Shown: piece by piece, positions 24,910 through 33,785 of the stretch
Layout: each line of letters begins with the position of its first letter
Numbering within the stretch: position 1 is the first letter of the stretch
Assembly: GCF_050749805.1 (NCBI RefSeq)
Contig: NZ_CP192738.1
Location: 1,302,001 to 1,366,000, forward strand
Length of the DNA: 64,000 nt
Direction: 5' to 3'
Source of the DNA: Hahella sp018986435
Lineage (GTDB): Bacteria; Pseudomonadota; Gammaproteobacteria; Pseudomonadales; Oleiphilaceae
Program-made: the position numbers and the translations under genes
The notes under the pieces: generated by a model
Seen by the model: the letters and a program-made list of their open reading frames with translations, nothing else
Database searches by the model: none
Told to the model about the DNA's origin: nothing

Positions 24910-27231
24910 ATGAAACGAATCTCCGTATTGGCGGCGCTGTTATCCATGGCGTTGCAACCAACCTGGGCGGCGTCCGGGAATGCTCAACCGTTGCAAGTCG
25001 CCGTTGGCGACGACCTGTATCTGATCGATCCCGCCACGTTGGCGGTGACTGTACAGATGAATCAGACTCAATCTCCCGCCTCAGCGGCGGCGTTTGCTGT
25101 CGAAGACGTCAAAAATGTGGTGTTTGTGGAGGGAGACCAGCGCCATTGGCGTATTGCCCTGCAGGAAAACGCGTTTGACGTGAAAGTCGCTGTTGATCAT
25201 GGCGCTCTGACTTTCGCCATCAGCGCCGATAAGCCCAAGACGCATATTGACTGGCCGACGTCGGCGGCGCGCCAGGTGTCCGCTTACGGCCTGCCATTGG
25301 GCGAGGGTTTTTATATCCCGGCCGATGATGCGGCGTGGGCGGATTGGTTACAGGAAAAGTACGACGAGTCCGCGGTGACGGAACTGCTGTCCATGCCGTT
25401 TTGGACGGAAGTGCGCGCTGGCGGCGACGGACAAGCCGGCTACTCTCTGACCTGGACATTGGAAAACCCCTTCAATACCGCCATGACTTTCAATCGGGAT
25501 GAGGGCGCATTGCGTCTGGGCGTGAGTCATGAATTCTCGCCGCTGATGCCGGATCGGCCTTATCTGGTGCGTTTACAGAAGGGCGCGGCTACGCCTGTCG
25601 CCGGCGCCTTGGCTTATCGCGAGCTGTTGGAGCGTCAGGGGTTGCTGACGCTGGACGATAAACTCGCGCAAAACCCCAATGTAGCCAAGCTGGCTGGCGC
25701 GCCGCATATTTACTTGTGGAGCAGCGGTCTGATCAAGCCGGAGGATATTAAGAGCTGGCGTCCCTTCGTGCGTGAATTCGCCGCCAAGTATCAGACGCCG
25801 GATCATCTCGCGCAAAAACTTTGGGCGCAGTGCGATAAAGAGGCGCGCAAGATGTTTACCCAGGCCTTCAAGGAGGCGCAGGGTGATGCGGGATTTGTCT
25901 CCAAATACTCACGCGAGGCTATCGTCAGGGCGGTGAATGGAGCGTTGATCAAAGCCATCGATGCGCCGGCGCAGCATCCCTTACCGGGCGGACATGATCC
26001 CGCGATGGAAGTACTGCGGGGAGACGCGATGCGCACGGCCATGCAGCAGGCGTTCGGCTCCATGATGACCGAGCCGGAGTCCTGGGGCGGCGGTTTCTCC
26101 ACGGACACCATCGCCGCGCTGCGCAAGGCCGGGCTGACCAGCGCCTGGCTGGGCGCCAACGACTGGCTGGATACCTTATGGCATCCGCAATCGGTGAAAG
26201 CTGCGAAGGCGGCGGGCTATCTGGTGGGAGTCTATGACAGCTACGGCAGCATTCACGCGCCGGATGAGCCGCGCACCTGGCTGACCGCCCAGGTTGGCCG
26301 TGAAAACTGGGAAAAGGCTCCATATCGACGGGAAGACGGCAGTGTCGTCTCCGGTTTCTCCAGTGTGGGCGCCTACGCCAACCCGGTGGCGATTGAAGAC
26401 TATGCGGAGCAGCGCATGACGGCGGTGACGCGTGAGGCGAAGCTCAACAGTCTGTTCCTGGACGTGGACGCCACTGGCATGATTTACGAGGACTACACGG
26501 AAGGGCGCAAAACCAGTGAAGCGCAGGATGTGGCGGCGCGTACGCAACGATTGAATTTCCCACGGGAAGAACTGGCGCTGGTCACGGGGAGCGAAGGCGG
26601 CTCCGCGTTGTTTGCGAACGCCATTGAATTTGCTCATGGCATGACCATCACGCCGTTCAGCTGGACGGACCCTGACACTGGCAAGAACCGCCAATCCACC
26701 TATTATCGCGGCAACTACTGGCCGCCGGAGGCGCCCTCGCTGTTCTTCGCCACCAAACCGATCAAGCCGGCGCTGCGCAATATTTACTACAACCCCGCCT
26801 ATCGCTTGCCGCTGTATCAGCTGGCGCTGCACGATAGCGTTGTGGCGACCCTGCACTGGGAATACCCCTCGCTGAAGTTCAAAGAAACCCGCGTGGACGT
26901 GGGGCTGCTGCAGTTGTTGTACATGATTCCGCCGATGTACCATCTGAACGCGGCGAATCAGAAGCGCGACCTGCCTGTCATCGCCGCCTACGATAAAGTG
27001 TTCCGTCCCTGGCATGAAAAACTTTACAGTACGCGCATGACGGGGTTTGAGTTCCTGTCGCAGGATCGTCTGCTGCAATCCACCCGCTTCGCGGACGGCA
27101 CGACGATTACCGCGAACTTTTCCTCTCAGGAGCGTAAAGCGGGTCAGTCAGCCATACCGGCCCAATCTGTGGCGATTGTATCGTCCGAGGGCGAGCGCAG
27201 CCTGATTCCATTGCGGGACATGCTGCAATAA
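24910..27231 (+). CDS. Secreted glycoside-hydrolase-like protein (GH101-like candidate)
   Basis: The 773-residue protein has a signal peptide (about 1-20) then an N-terminal beta-rich region (about 25-230) and a catalytic-barrel-like region (about 250-680) with FLDVDATGM (candidate nucleophile Asp518) and LALVTGSEGGSALFANAIEFAHG (Glu562). This Asp/Glu pairing and the surrounding pattern resemble the GH101/DUF5696 barrel group, but the match is from memory and weak. A GGFSTD...GLTSAWLGANDW segment suggests substrate access loops. The C-terminus ends in a beta domain. Expected role: cleaving a glycan outside the cytoplasm. A SIMPL gene follows after 15 bases and may share the transcript. Confidence 0.6.
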   Translation: MKRISVLAALLSMALQPTWAASGNAQPLQVAVGDDLYLIDPATLAVTVQMNQTQSPASAAAFAVEDVKNVVFVEGDQRHWRIALQENAFDVKVAVDHGALTFAISADKPKTHIDWPTSAARQVSAYGLPLGEGFYIPADDAAWADWLQEKYDESAVTELLSMPFWTEVRAGGDGQAGYSLTWTLENPFNTAMTFNRDEGALRLGVSHEFSPLMPDRPYLVRLQKGAATPVAGALAYRELLERQGLLTLDDKLAQNPNVAKLAGAPHIYLWSSGLIKPEDIKSWRPFVREFAAKYQTPDHLAQKLWAQCDKEARKMFTQAFKEAQGDAGFVSKYSREAIVRAVNGALIKAIDAPAQHPLPGGHDPAMEVLRGDAMRTAMQQAFGSMMTEPESWGGGFSTDTIAALRKAGLTSAWLGANDWLDTLWHPQSVKAAKAAGYLVGVYDSYGSIHAPDEPRTWLTAQVGRENWEKAPYRREDGSVVSGFSSVGAYANPVAIEDYAEQRMTAVTREAKLNSLFLDVDATGMIYEDYTEGRKTSEAQDVAARTQRLNFPREELALVTGSEGGSALFANAIEFAHGMTITPFSWTDPDTGKNRQSTYYRGNYWPPEAPSLFFATKPIKPALRNIYYNPAYRLPLYQLALHDSVVATLHWEYPSLKFKETRVDVGLLQLLYMIPPMYHLNAANQKRDLPVIAAYDKVFRPWHEKLYSTRMTGFEFLSQDRLLQSTRFADGTTITANFSSQERKAGQSAIPAQSVAIVSSEGERSLIPLRDMLQ

Positions 27232-27246
27232 CAGGAGAGCTTGAGC

Positions 27247-27912
27247 ATGAGCGAAAAATATCCCGATAGAATCACCATGGAAACCGTGGAGAAGGTGAAA
27301 GTGTCTCCCGACGCGGCGACGCTGGCGCTCAAGGTATCGGGGGAGTCTTCGGTGTTCACCACCGAAGCGCTGAAGAAGTTGAAGGATGTCAAAAGCCTTA
27401 TCGATGGCTTGAAGCGGCTGGGGGTGGATGAAAGCAAGCTATCCCTTGAGAATATTCGCGTGACCTCTAAATCCGGCATGTTCGCCGGCGCTTCCTCGGT
27501 GACGTTCACGCTCAAGCTGCAATCGCTGGCGATTGCCGATGTACCGCAAACTCTTGCCCTGGCGGCGACCACGAAAAACATCTCTCTGGAAGATATCCAG
27601 TGGGAGTATTCCTATCTGGAGACTAAGAAGCTGGAGATCATGAAGTCCGCCGCCAGGGAAAACAAGAAACAGGCGTTGGAGCTGGCGGACGCCCTGGGCG
27701 TGCGCCTGATCGCCGTACACAGTCTCTATCCGAAATGGGACGAGCCTAACCGTCAGGCGATGGCGGGGCTGACCCGCAGCCGCAGTCTGATGAAAGCGCG
27801 AGGACCCGGCGGAGGCGATGACAGCGAGGGCTTTGAGCTGGCGATGAATCACTCGGATTATCTGGAGGTCGTCATCAAAGCGGAGTATCGGGTGTCGGAG
27901 TTCGCGGCGTAG
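27247..27912 (+). CDS. SIMPL-domain (DUF541) protein
   Basis: The 221-residue protein begins with MSEKYPDRITMETVEKVKVSPDAATLALKVSG and carries the SIMPL pattern through ENIRVTSKSGMFAG and AARENKKQALELADALGV, ending in a beta strand. It has no signal peptide, unlike most SIMPL proteins, so it may be cytoplasmic. The ATG at 27247 was preferred over the TTG at 27241 because AGGAG lies at a proper distance. Function of the family is unclear (links to signalling and stress have been suggested). It is the last gene of the glycosidase-like unit and is convergent with the next gene. Confidence 0.8.
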   Translation: MSEKYPDRITMETVEKVKVSPDAATLALKVSGESSVFTTEALKKLKDVKSLIDGLKRLGVDESKLSLENIRVTSKSGMFAGASSVTFTLKLQSLAIADVPQTLALAATTKNISLEDIQWEYSYLETKKLEIMKSAARENKKQALELADALGVRLIAVHSLYPKWDEPNRQAMAGLTRSRSLMKARGPGGGDDSEGFELAMNHSDYLEVVIKAEYRVSEFAA

Positions 27913-27924
27913 TCCGCAGCGTCG

Positions 27925-28725
27925 TCAAGGTTGATAGCGGGCGATAATTGCCTGCAGGTCGCCGGAATCTTTCAGATCCTGCAGCACAGCGTCGATATCA
28001 GCCAATAATTGTTTGCGCTCTGGGGTCACGGCGAAGCGAAACCACACGGTGCTGACATCCTGGTCGGAGAGGACGAACTGATTGCCCAGACGCTTCTCTT
28101 TGATCAACCACAGGCCAACCAGCTCATTTATCACCGCGCCGTCTACCCGATCCGGCGTTTTTAGCAGATGCGACAGCATGATGCTTTCACTGTAATCTTC
28201 CTGACGCTTGATCAGGCCATCCTCAAAGTAAGGGTCCAGCAACGGATAGTGGTAGCCGAAACGCACCACCAGGGTCATGCCTACCAATTCATCGACTTTC
28301 TTAAATTGCAGATTGCGATCGCGCAGGGAAAAAATCACGTCGCGATGGGGAATCACCGGTTTCGACCATAGAAACTGCGTTGGCGCATCCGTCCATTCCC
28401 GCGCCAGGGTCACCACATCCACATCGCCGGTTGCGAGCATGCTGTCGAGTCGCTTGCGGGGCAGGGCCATTAATTTGAGTTGGTAATTGCGCCGGTTCGC
28501 CACGGTAGCCAGCACTTCATACATGATGCCTTGCGGCTGGTTATGTTCGTCGTAGTAGGTGAACGGCGGAAAGCCGCCGCCATCGCTCATATTGAACCTG
28601 ATCAGCCTGCTTTCCGGTGCGCTAGTCTGGGCGTCCTGGGCATGAACGGTCGGGGGCGCAAGAAACCATAGCGCGATGACGGCCAGCAATACGGCGCGGC
28701 GCCACGGATGATTAATAAAGTTCAT
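27925..28725 (-). CDS. Periplasmic solute-binding protein, family 3 type
   Basis: The 266-residue protein has a signal peptide (cut near VHA, residue 29) and a two-lobe binding fold with GGGFPPFTYYDEHNQPQGIMYEVL, the usual first ligand strand of family 3. It differs from the other family 3 protein at 11782 in sequence. No transporter genes are adjacent, so it is likely an orphan binding protein or a sensor part. The gene is read leftwards, convergent with the SIMPL gene. Confidence 0.82.
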   Translation of the reverse strand: MNFINHPWRRAVLLAVIALWFLAPPTVHAQDAQTSAPESRLIRFNMSDGGGFPPFTYYDEHNQPQGIMYEVLATVANRRNYQLKLMALPRKRLDSMLATGDVDVVTLAREWTDAPTQFLWSKPVIPHRDVIFSLRDRNLQFKKVDELVGMTLVVRFGYHYPLLDPYFEDGLIKRQEDYSESIMLSHLLKTPDRVDGAVINELVGLWLIKEKRLGNQFVLSDQDVSTVWFRFAVTPERKQLLADIDAVLQDLKDSGDLQAIIARYQP

Positions 28726-28936
28726 TGTTCTATCATCGCCCCTTCGTCATGCGCTAAAAAACAGGCATTACTTGCCCAGAAAAACAGAGCGCTCTTGGGA
28801 GCTTATTATTTCCGGACTTAAGCATGTGACGTTGTCTTGCATTTAATTCTAGCTGTATTCCCGGAGAGCGTGTAATCAGCGCGGTTTTATTTGGCGACAA
28901 CCGATAACCATTGAAAACTGTTAAGGTCTTTCGTGT

Positions 28937-29464
28937 ATGGAAATAGTGTATTACGTGGCCGCCAGTCTTGACGGCTACATCGCCGATCTACAAGGAAAGG
29001 TGGACTGGCTGGCGTCTGTGGCGGATGAAAATGAAGACTATGGCTACGAGACGTTTTACAACGGCGTCGATGCGTTGGTCATGGGGAGCAAGACCTATCT
29101 CAAAGTGCTGGAGCTGGGCGCCTGGCCCTATCAGGGGAAACCGGTATGGGTGTTCTCCCGGCAGGAGGATTTAAAGCTCGCCCCGGGAGTGGAGCGTTGC
29201 GCCGGCGATCCCTCCACCTTAGTGGCGCATTTTCGGGCGCTGGATTATAAACGAATCTGGCTGGTGGGCGGCGGCGAGCTGCTGGCTTCCTTCCAGGAAG
29301 AAGACCTGGTGGACGAGTACATTATTTCCTATGTGCCCGTTTTACTGGGCGAGGGTATTCCGCTGTTTCCCCCCGTAGACGCCTGCGCGCGCCTGGACTT
29401 TCAGTTGGCGGAAACCTTCTCCAGCGGGCTGGTGCAGATGCGTTATAAGCGCATATGCGATTGA
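28937..29464 (+). CDS. Dihydrofolate-reductase-like protein (RibD C-terminal family)
   Basis: The 175-residue protein has the fold of the RibD C-terminal/DHFR family: VYYVAASLDGYIADLQGKVDWL, MGSKTYLKVLELG and IWLVGGGELLASF followed by VPVLLGEGIPLFP, the nucleotide-binding and closing motifs. Family members reduce pteridine- or pyrimidine-like substrates with NADPH; many stand-alone copies (YyaP/YwjB type) have unknown substrates. There is no other riboflavin or folate gene nearby. Confidence 0.85.
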   Translation: MEIVYYVAASLDGYIADLQGKVDWLASVADENEDYGYETFYNGVDALVMGSKTYLKVLELGAWPYQGKPVWVFSRQEDLKLAPGVERCAGDPSTLVAHFRALDYKRIWLVGGGELLASFQEEDLVDEYIISYVPVLLGEGIPLFPPVDACARLDFQLAETFSSGLVQMRYKRICD

Positions 29465-29602
29465 AATTTATAATTAAATGACGGAAAGTCATGAGAAACG
29501 GCGCTTTATACCTGTTCGTCGTCTCTTCTCCAGACGCCCGGCCTATACTGTGTAACTGACGTATAAACATTCGCTAGCTCGCTCAAACTCATGGAGACAA
29601 CC

Positions 29603-30175
29603 ATGGCATTACCCGAACGTGTGGCAAAATGGCACATCAAGCTGGACGATGACCAAATGACTGTGGCGGAAGCATTCGCCAGCATTCAGAGCATTGCTCT
29701 GAAACAGGAAGACATCCCGCTGATTATTCAGTTGGTGGAGAACCCCAAATTTGACATCCCCGGCGTCAATCTGTTCAACGGCGCCACCGGCCTGAAAGCG
29801 CATGATTATATCCACGTACTGCTGGGGCGGGGCGTGGCGCCAAAAGATGAAGCCTTTGTGCTTGGCTTCACCATGGGCAGCACCAACCGGGTGACGACGA
29901 CGGAAGAACGTTTATACAGTTTCTTCGCCAAGTATCTGTACCCCAAGGTTTATCAGATGAATGACGAAGACCTGCAGGTATACAAAGACGCCGTGCGACT
30001 GGGCTACGTCTCTGACTGTACGCCTCTGGACACAGTGGATTTCGAACAATATTCAAGTTACACCTTGAAAGAAGCCCGCGAGGCGATTGGCCTGGAGGCC
30101 GACCTGCTGAAGGCGTACTACGCCATCGAGAAAAAGCGTTATCCCGACAGCCGGGAGTCGCAGCGGAACTTGTAA
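29603..30175 (+). CDS. COQ4-like protein with HDxxH-x11-E motif
   Basis: The 190-residue protein contains KAHDYIHVLLGRGVAPKDEAF, an exact HDxxH-x11-E metal-binding motif, the mark of COQ4, which acts in ubiquinone biosynthesis (in recent work on the C1 decarboxylation/hydroxylation step; earlier called a scaffold). The pattern is otherwise weakly similar, so the assignment is from the motif and its all-helical context. The ATG at 29603 was chosen since GGAGA stands before it; a longer start at 29591 exists. It ends 50 bases before the ABC permease gene, on the same strand, and might be co-transcribed. Confidence 0.6.
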   Translation: MALPERVAKWHIKLDDDQMTVAEAFASIQSIALKQEDIPLIIQLVENPKFDIPGVNLFNGATGLKAHDYIHVLLGRGVAPKDEAFVLGFTMGSTNRVTTTEERLYSFFAKYLYPKVYQMNDEDLQVYKDAVRLGYVSDCTPLDTVDFEQYSSYTLKEAREAIGLEADLLKAYYAIEKKRYPDSRESQRNL

Positions 30176-30225
30176 ACGGCGGACGCCGACAGCCACCATT
30201 CAATAATTATTAATAAGGGATTTAG

Positions 30226-31047
30226 ATGAAAAGACCCGCCATGCTGGGCCTGTTCGCCCAGCCGCCGCGACTGTTGAACGTGGTTCTGGCGCTGGCGCCA
30301 TTTGTGATATTGATCGCGACCTATCTCATTGCTTCCGATATCCGCCTGGCTGATAACCCCAGCGACAAACTGCTGCCCAGCCTGCAACAGATGGGGGACG
30401 CTATTCACCGACTCGCTTTTGAGCCGGACCGGCGCAGTGGCGATTACGTGTTCTGGGCCGATACGCTGGCCAGTCTGCAACGTCTGGCGATAGGGCTGGC
30501 GCTCTCCACCCTGGTGGCGTTGATCATTGGCCTCAACATGGGGGCGTTCAATGGCCTCTATTCCCTGGGTAACCCCATTCTTACCTTTATTGCGATGATT
30601 CCTCCATTGGCGCTGCTGCCGATATTGTTCATTTCCCTGGGCATTGGCGAGCTGGGTAAGGTCGCGCTTATTTTTATCGGGGTTTTTCCCATTATGACCC
30701 GGGACATGGCGCTGTCCGTGCGCAGCTTTCCTCGCGAACAGGTGGTGAAAGCCAAAACTCTGGGCGCTTCCGATCTGGCGGTGGTTTACAAAATACTGCT
30801 GCCACAAATGATGCCGCGCCTGATCACAGCGTTACGTCTGAGCATCGGCTCCGCATGGCTGTTTCTCATCGCCTCTGAAGCCATTGCGGCGACGGAAGGG
30901 CTGGGATACCGCATCTTTCTGGTGCGGCGCTATCTGAGCATGGATGTGATCATTCCCTATGTTATTTGGATCACTTTACTGGGCTTTTTGATGGACTGGG
31001 CGCTGCGTTTGATATTGAAGTGGCGTTACAAGTGGTACGAACAATAG
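30226..31047 (+). CDS. ABC transporter permease (NitT/TauT type)
   Basis: The 273-residue protein has six predicted membrane helices and the EAA loop VKAKTLGASDLAVVYKILLPQMMPRLI that contacts the ATPase, placing it in the nitrate/sulfonate/taurine (SsuC/TauC) permease family. It begins an eight-gene cluster with ATPase, two binding-OmpA fusions, a VWA lipoprotein and TelA. Substrate is unknown. The EAA glycine (LGAS) is intact, so it should be active. Confidence 0.92.
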   Translation: MKRPAMLGLFAQPPRLLNVVLALAPFVILIATYLIASDIRLADNPSDKLLPSLQQMGDAIHRLAFEPDRRSGDYVFWADTLASLQRLAIGLALSTLVALIIGLNMGAFNGLYSLGNPILTFIAMIPPLALLPILFISLGIGELGKVALIFIGVFPIMTRDMALSVRSFPREQVVKAKTLGASDLAVVYKILLPQMMPRLITALRLSIGSAWLFLIASEAIAATEGLGYRIFLVRRYLSMDVIIPYVIWITLLGFLMDWALRLILKWRYKWYEQ

Positions 31048-31153
31048 CGGGAATCGAGCGGGACCCGCGTTTGCGGACTACCCTGATTGAATGCGGACAT
31101 AGCGGAACGGACCGGCGCAGACCGGCGACGCTTGAATCTTAGGATTGGAAACG

Positions 31154-32038
31154 ATGCAGCCATTGCTTCACATAGAAGACGTATACAAGCAGTACGGTGA
31201 CAAACAGGTGCTCGACAATATTGATTTGTCGGTGCGCAAAGGCGAGTTCTGTACCGTGGTCGGCCCCAGCGGATGTGGCAAGTCCACACTGTTGCGACTC
31301 ATCCTCGGACAGGAGCAGCCGACTGCCGGCAAAGTGGAGATCGCCGGGGAGCCGGCGCTGTTGCCGGACCTCAGTCGCGGCATTGTGTATCAACGTTACT
31401 CCCTGTTTCCCAATCGCACCGTGCTGGAAAACGTCATGCTGGGCAAGACGTTGACGCAGGGGCAATGGTGGAACCCCTGGTACCGCAACAAGGCCCACGA
31501 AGAAGAGGCCATGGCGATGCTGGCCCAGGTGCGACTGACGGATGCTGCGCGCAAGTATCCTCATGAACTGTCCGGCGGCATGCAGCAGCGGGTGGCTATC
31601 GCCCAGGCGCTGATCATGAAACCCCCCATTCTGCTGATGGACGAACCCTTCGGCGCTCTGGACCCGGACACCCGCGCGGACCTGCAGGTGCATCTGTTGG
31701 AACTGTGGGAAAAGGAACAACTGACGGTGTTCTTCGTGACTCACGACATGCATGAGGCCTGTTTGCTGGGGACGCGACTGCTGGTGTTGTCCCAGTATTA
31801 CTCCGATGACCGGGGCGATCGTCACTTCGCCGGCCGGGGCGGCAAAATTGTCGCGGATCACCCGCTGCCGAAGGTGGCCACCAGCCGAGAGGTCATGCAC
31901 ACGGACGCCTTCAAAGAATTAATAGAACAAGTGAAGCAGGAAGGGTTTGACCCTGAATATCTGCAACACGTCAAAGATTTCAACCTCAAACATCCGGACT
32001 CATTCCAAACCTTGCTGGATGCGGAATATCGACGGTAA
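31154..32038 (+). CDS. ABC transporter ATPase (NitT/TauT type)
   Basis: The 294-residue ATPase has Walker A GPSGCGKST, the signature LSGGMQQR, Walker B ILLMDEPFGALDPDTR and a switch His in FFVTHDMHEA. The C-terminal ~70 residues after the catalytic domain include HFAGRGGKIVADHPLPK and are longer than in plain TauB/SsuB. Start: ATG at 31154, since an upstream TTG has no ribosome site. Follows the permease by 106 bases and precedes the binding-OmpA protein by 17 bases. Confidence 0.93.
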   Translation: MQPLLHIEDVYKQYGDKQVLDNIDLSVRKGEFCTVVGPSGCGKSTLLRLILGQEQPTAGKVEIAGEPALLPDLSRGIVYQRYSLFPNRTVLENVMLGKTLTQGQWWNPWYRNKAHEEEAMAMLAQVRLTDAARKYPHELSGGMQQRVAIAQALIMKPPILLMDEPFGALDPDTRADLQVHLLELWEKEQLTVFFVTHDMHEACLLGTRLLVLSQYYSDDRGDRHFAGRGGKIVADHPLPKVATSREVMHTDAFKELIEQVKQEGFDPEYLQHVKDFNLKHPDSFQTLLDAEYRR

Positions 32039-32055
32039 GTTATAAGGAATCCATT

Positions 32056-33774
32056 ATGGTTAAACGCTCTCTTATTTCGGTACTGGCGCTGCTGGCCACC
32101 GCCTTCAGCGTGCTTTCCCACGCCAAGCCCGCCTATGTTGACTACAAGCCGATCAGTGAAGTAGTCAAGCTCAATGTCGGCGAAGTGAACACCCGCAGCC
32201 TCAGTGCGCCGGTCATTACCTGGGGTGGCGATATCGCCACGCTGCTGGCCAATGGCAATCAGACGCAAACCGCGAAAGGCTCTATCTTCGACAAGAAAGG
32301 CCTGCAACTGAAACTGTACCGGGAAGACGCCTTCGTCAATCAGGTCAAAAGCTATGTGGCCGGCGAAACGCCGTTTTTGCGCGGCACGGTAGGCATGATC
32401 AGCGCGGCGGCGGAACTGCTGAATAAAGACCCGCGTACGCAGCCAGTGGTCATTTATCAACTGACCTGGTCTTCCGGCGGCGATGCATTGGTGGTGAAGT
32501 CCAATATCCGTAACGCCAAGGACCTGAAAGGCAAAACTATCGCAATTCAGGCATACGGCCCGCATGTGGATTACGCCGCCCGGATTCTGAAAGACGCAGG
32601 CTTGAGCTTCAAAGACGTCACGGTTCGCTGGTTGCCGGATCTTACTGGCACCAATAATGCGCCCATGGCGGCATTTTACGAGCAGGACGTGGACGCAGCG
32701 TTCGTCATCATCCCTGACGCATTGGCGCTGACCTCCGGCGGCAATGTTGGCTCTGGCTCTGAAGATTCGGTAAAAGGCGCGCGCATTCTGTTGTCCACCC
32801 GTACTGCGGACAAAGTTATCGCCGACGTCTACGCGGTAAGAAAGGACTATTTCGACGCCCATCGCAGCGAAGTGGAAGCCTTTGTCGCCGGGCTCCTCGA
32901 GGGCGAAGAGGCGTTGGGCAAGCTGTTCCAGAATAAAACCAAGGACGTTAAACCTTACCGGACTATGCTGGCGGCGGCGGGCAAACTGCTGCTGGACAGC
33001 GAAGAAGCCACCGCTGACGTGGAAGGCCTGTTCGCGGACGCGACCTTCGTCGGTCTGCAAGGCAACAAGCAATTCTTTACCGACAGCAACTATCCCCGTC
33101 GCTTCGACGCCCTGAGCAGCGAAGTACAAACCGGTCTGCAACAGGCCGGCATTCTGAGCAAGCCGGCGATGCTGGCGAAAGCGGCGTTCGACTATGGATT
33201 CCTGGGCGCGGCGGTCAATGTTAAAGCGGAAGCAGCCAAGCCCCGCTTCGACGAAGAGAAGGTGGCGCAGCTGGTGAATCAGCGTCAGCAGCAACAGAGT
33301 CTGGCTGAAGGTGAGCTGTTCTCTTTCGAAGTGTTCTTCCAGCCTAATCAGAAGTCTTTCTCTATCGACCTGTATCAGGACTCTTTCGACAAAGTGGTCG
33401 AGCTGGCCAGCACTTACGGCGGCGCCATTATCACCGTGGAAGGCAACTCCGACCCGATGGAATACCTGCGCGCCAAGAAGAAAGGCGAGCAGGCGGTTGT
33501 GCTGGGACGCATCAAACAGTCCGCCCGGAACCTGAGCCTGGCCCGTGCGCAGGAAGTGCGCGACAACATCATTCAATATGCGGCGGGCAAGAACATCAGT
33601 CTGGACCCATCTCAGTTCGCGGTGGTGGGCAACGGCATCGCCAACCCGAAAACCGGTATTTGCGGCGCGGAGCCCTGTGCGCCGAAAAACCAGCAGGAAT
33701 GGCGTTCGAACATGCGGGTGGAATTCCGCATTATTCAGGTTGAAGCTGAATCCGACGTATTCATGCCGTTGTAA
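32056..33774 (+). CDS. Solute-binding protein fused to an OmpA-like domain (first copy)
   Basis: The 572-residue protein has a signal peptide (about 1-23), a type II solute-binding region (about 50-370, resembling NMT1/SsuA: APVITWGGDIATLLANG, DLKGKTIAIQAYGPH, DVDAAFVIIPDALALT) and, after a Gln-rich linker (408-418), an OmpA-like peptidoglycan-binding domain (about 421-562) with VEGNSDPMEY and NLSLARAQEVRDNI. The fusion would anchor a substrate-binding module to the cell wall. Two cysteines in CGAEPC (536-541) may pair. It sits between the ATPase and the VWA lipoprotein. I recall similar fusions annotated as phosphate-binding/OmpA proteins; the real ligand is unknown. Confidence 0.9.
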   Translation: MVKRSLISVLALLATAFSVLSHAKPAYVDYKPISEVVKLNVGEVNTRSLSAPVITWGGDIATLLANGNQTQTAKGSIFDKKGLQLKLYREDAFVNQVKSYVAGETPFLRGTVGMISAAAELLNKDPRTQPVVIYQLTWSSGGDALVVKSNIRNAKDLKGKTIAIQAYGPHVDYAARILKDAGLSFKDVTVRWLPDLTGTNNAPMAAFYEQDVDAAFVIIPDALALTSGGNVGSGSEDSVKGARILLSTRTADKVIADVYAVRKDYFDAHRSEVEAFVAGLLEGEEALGKLFQNKTKDVKPYRTMLAAAGKLLLDSEEATADVEGLFADATFVGLQGNKQFFTDSNYPRRFDALSSEVQTGLQQAGILSKPAMLAKAAFDYGFLGAAVNVKAEAAKPRFDEEKVAQLVNQRQQQQSLAEGELFSFEVFFQPNQKSFSIDLYQDSFDKVVELASTYGGAIITVEGNSDPMEYLRAKKKGEQAVVLGRIKQSARNLSLARAQEVRDNIIQYAAGKNISLDPSQFAVVGNGIANPKTGICGAEPCAPKNQQEWRSNMRVEFRIIQVEAESDVFMPL

Positions 33775-33785
33775 GGGGACATGCG

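Noticed and set aside
28726..28936. Possible small gene in the gap between the solute-binding and DHFR-like genes
   Set aside because: No open frame with ribosome site and plausible protein was seen.
30176..30225. Possible guanidine riboswitch before the transporter operon, suggested by the urea-carboxylase-type binding protein
   Set aside because: The 50-base gap lacks the conserved motifs and is too short for that riboswitch.
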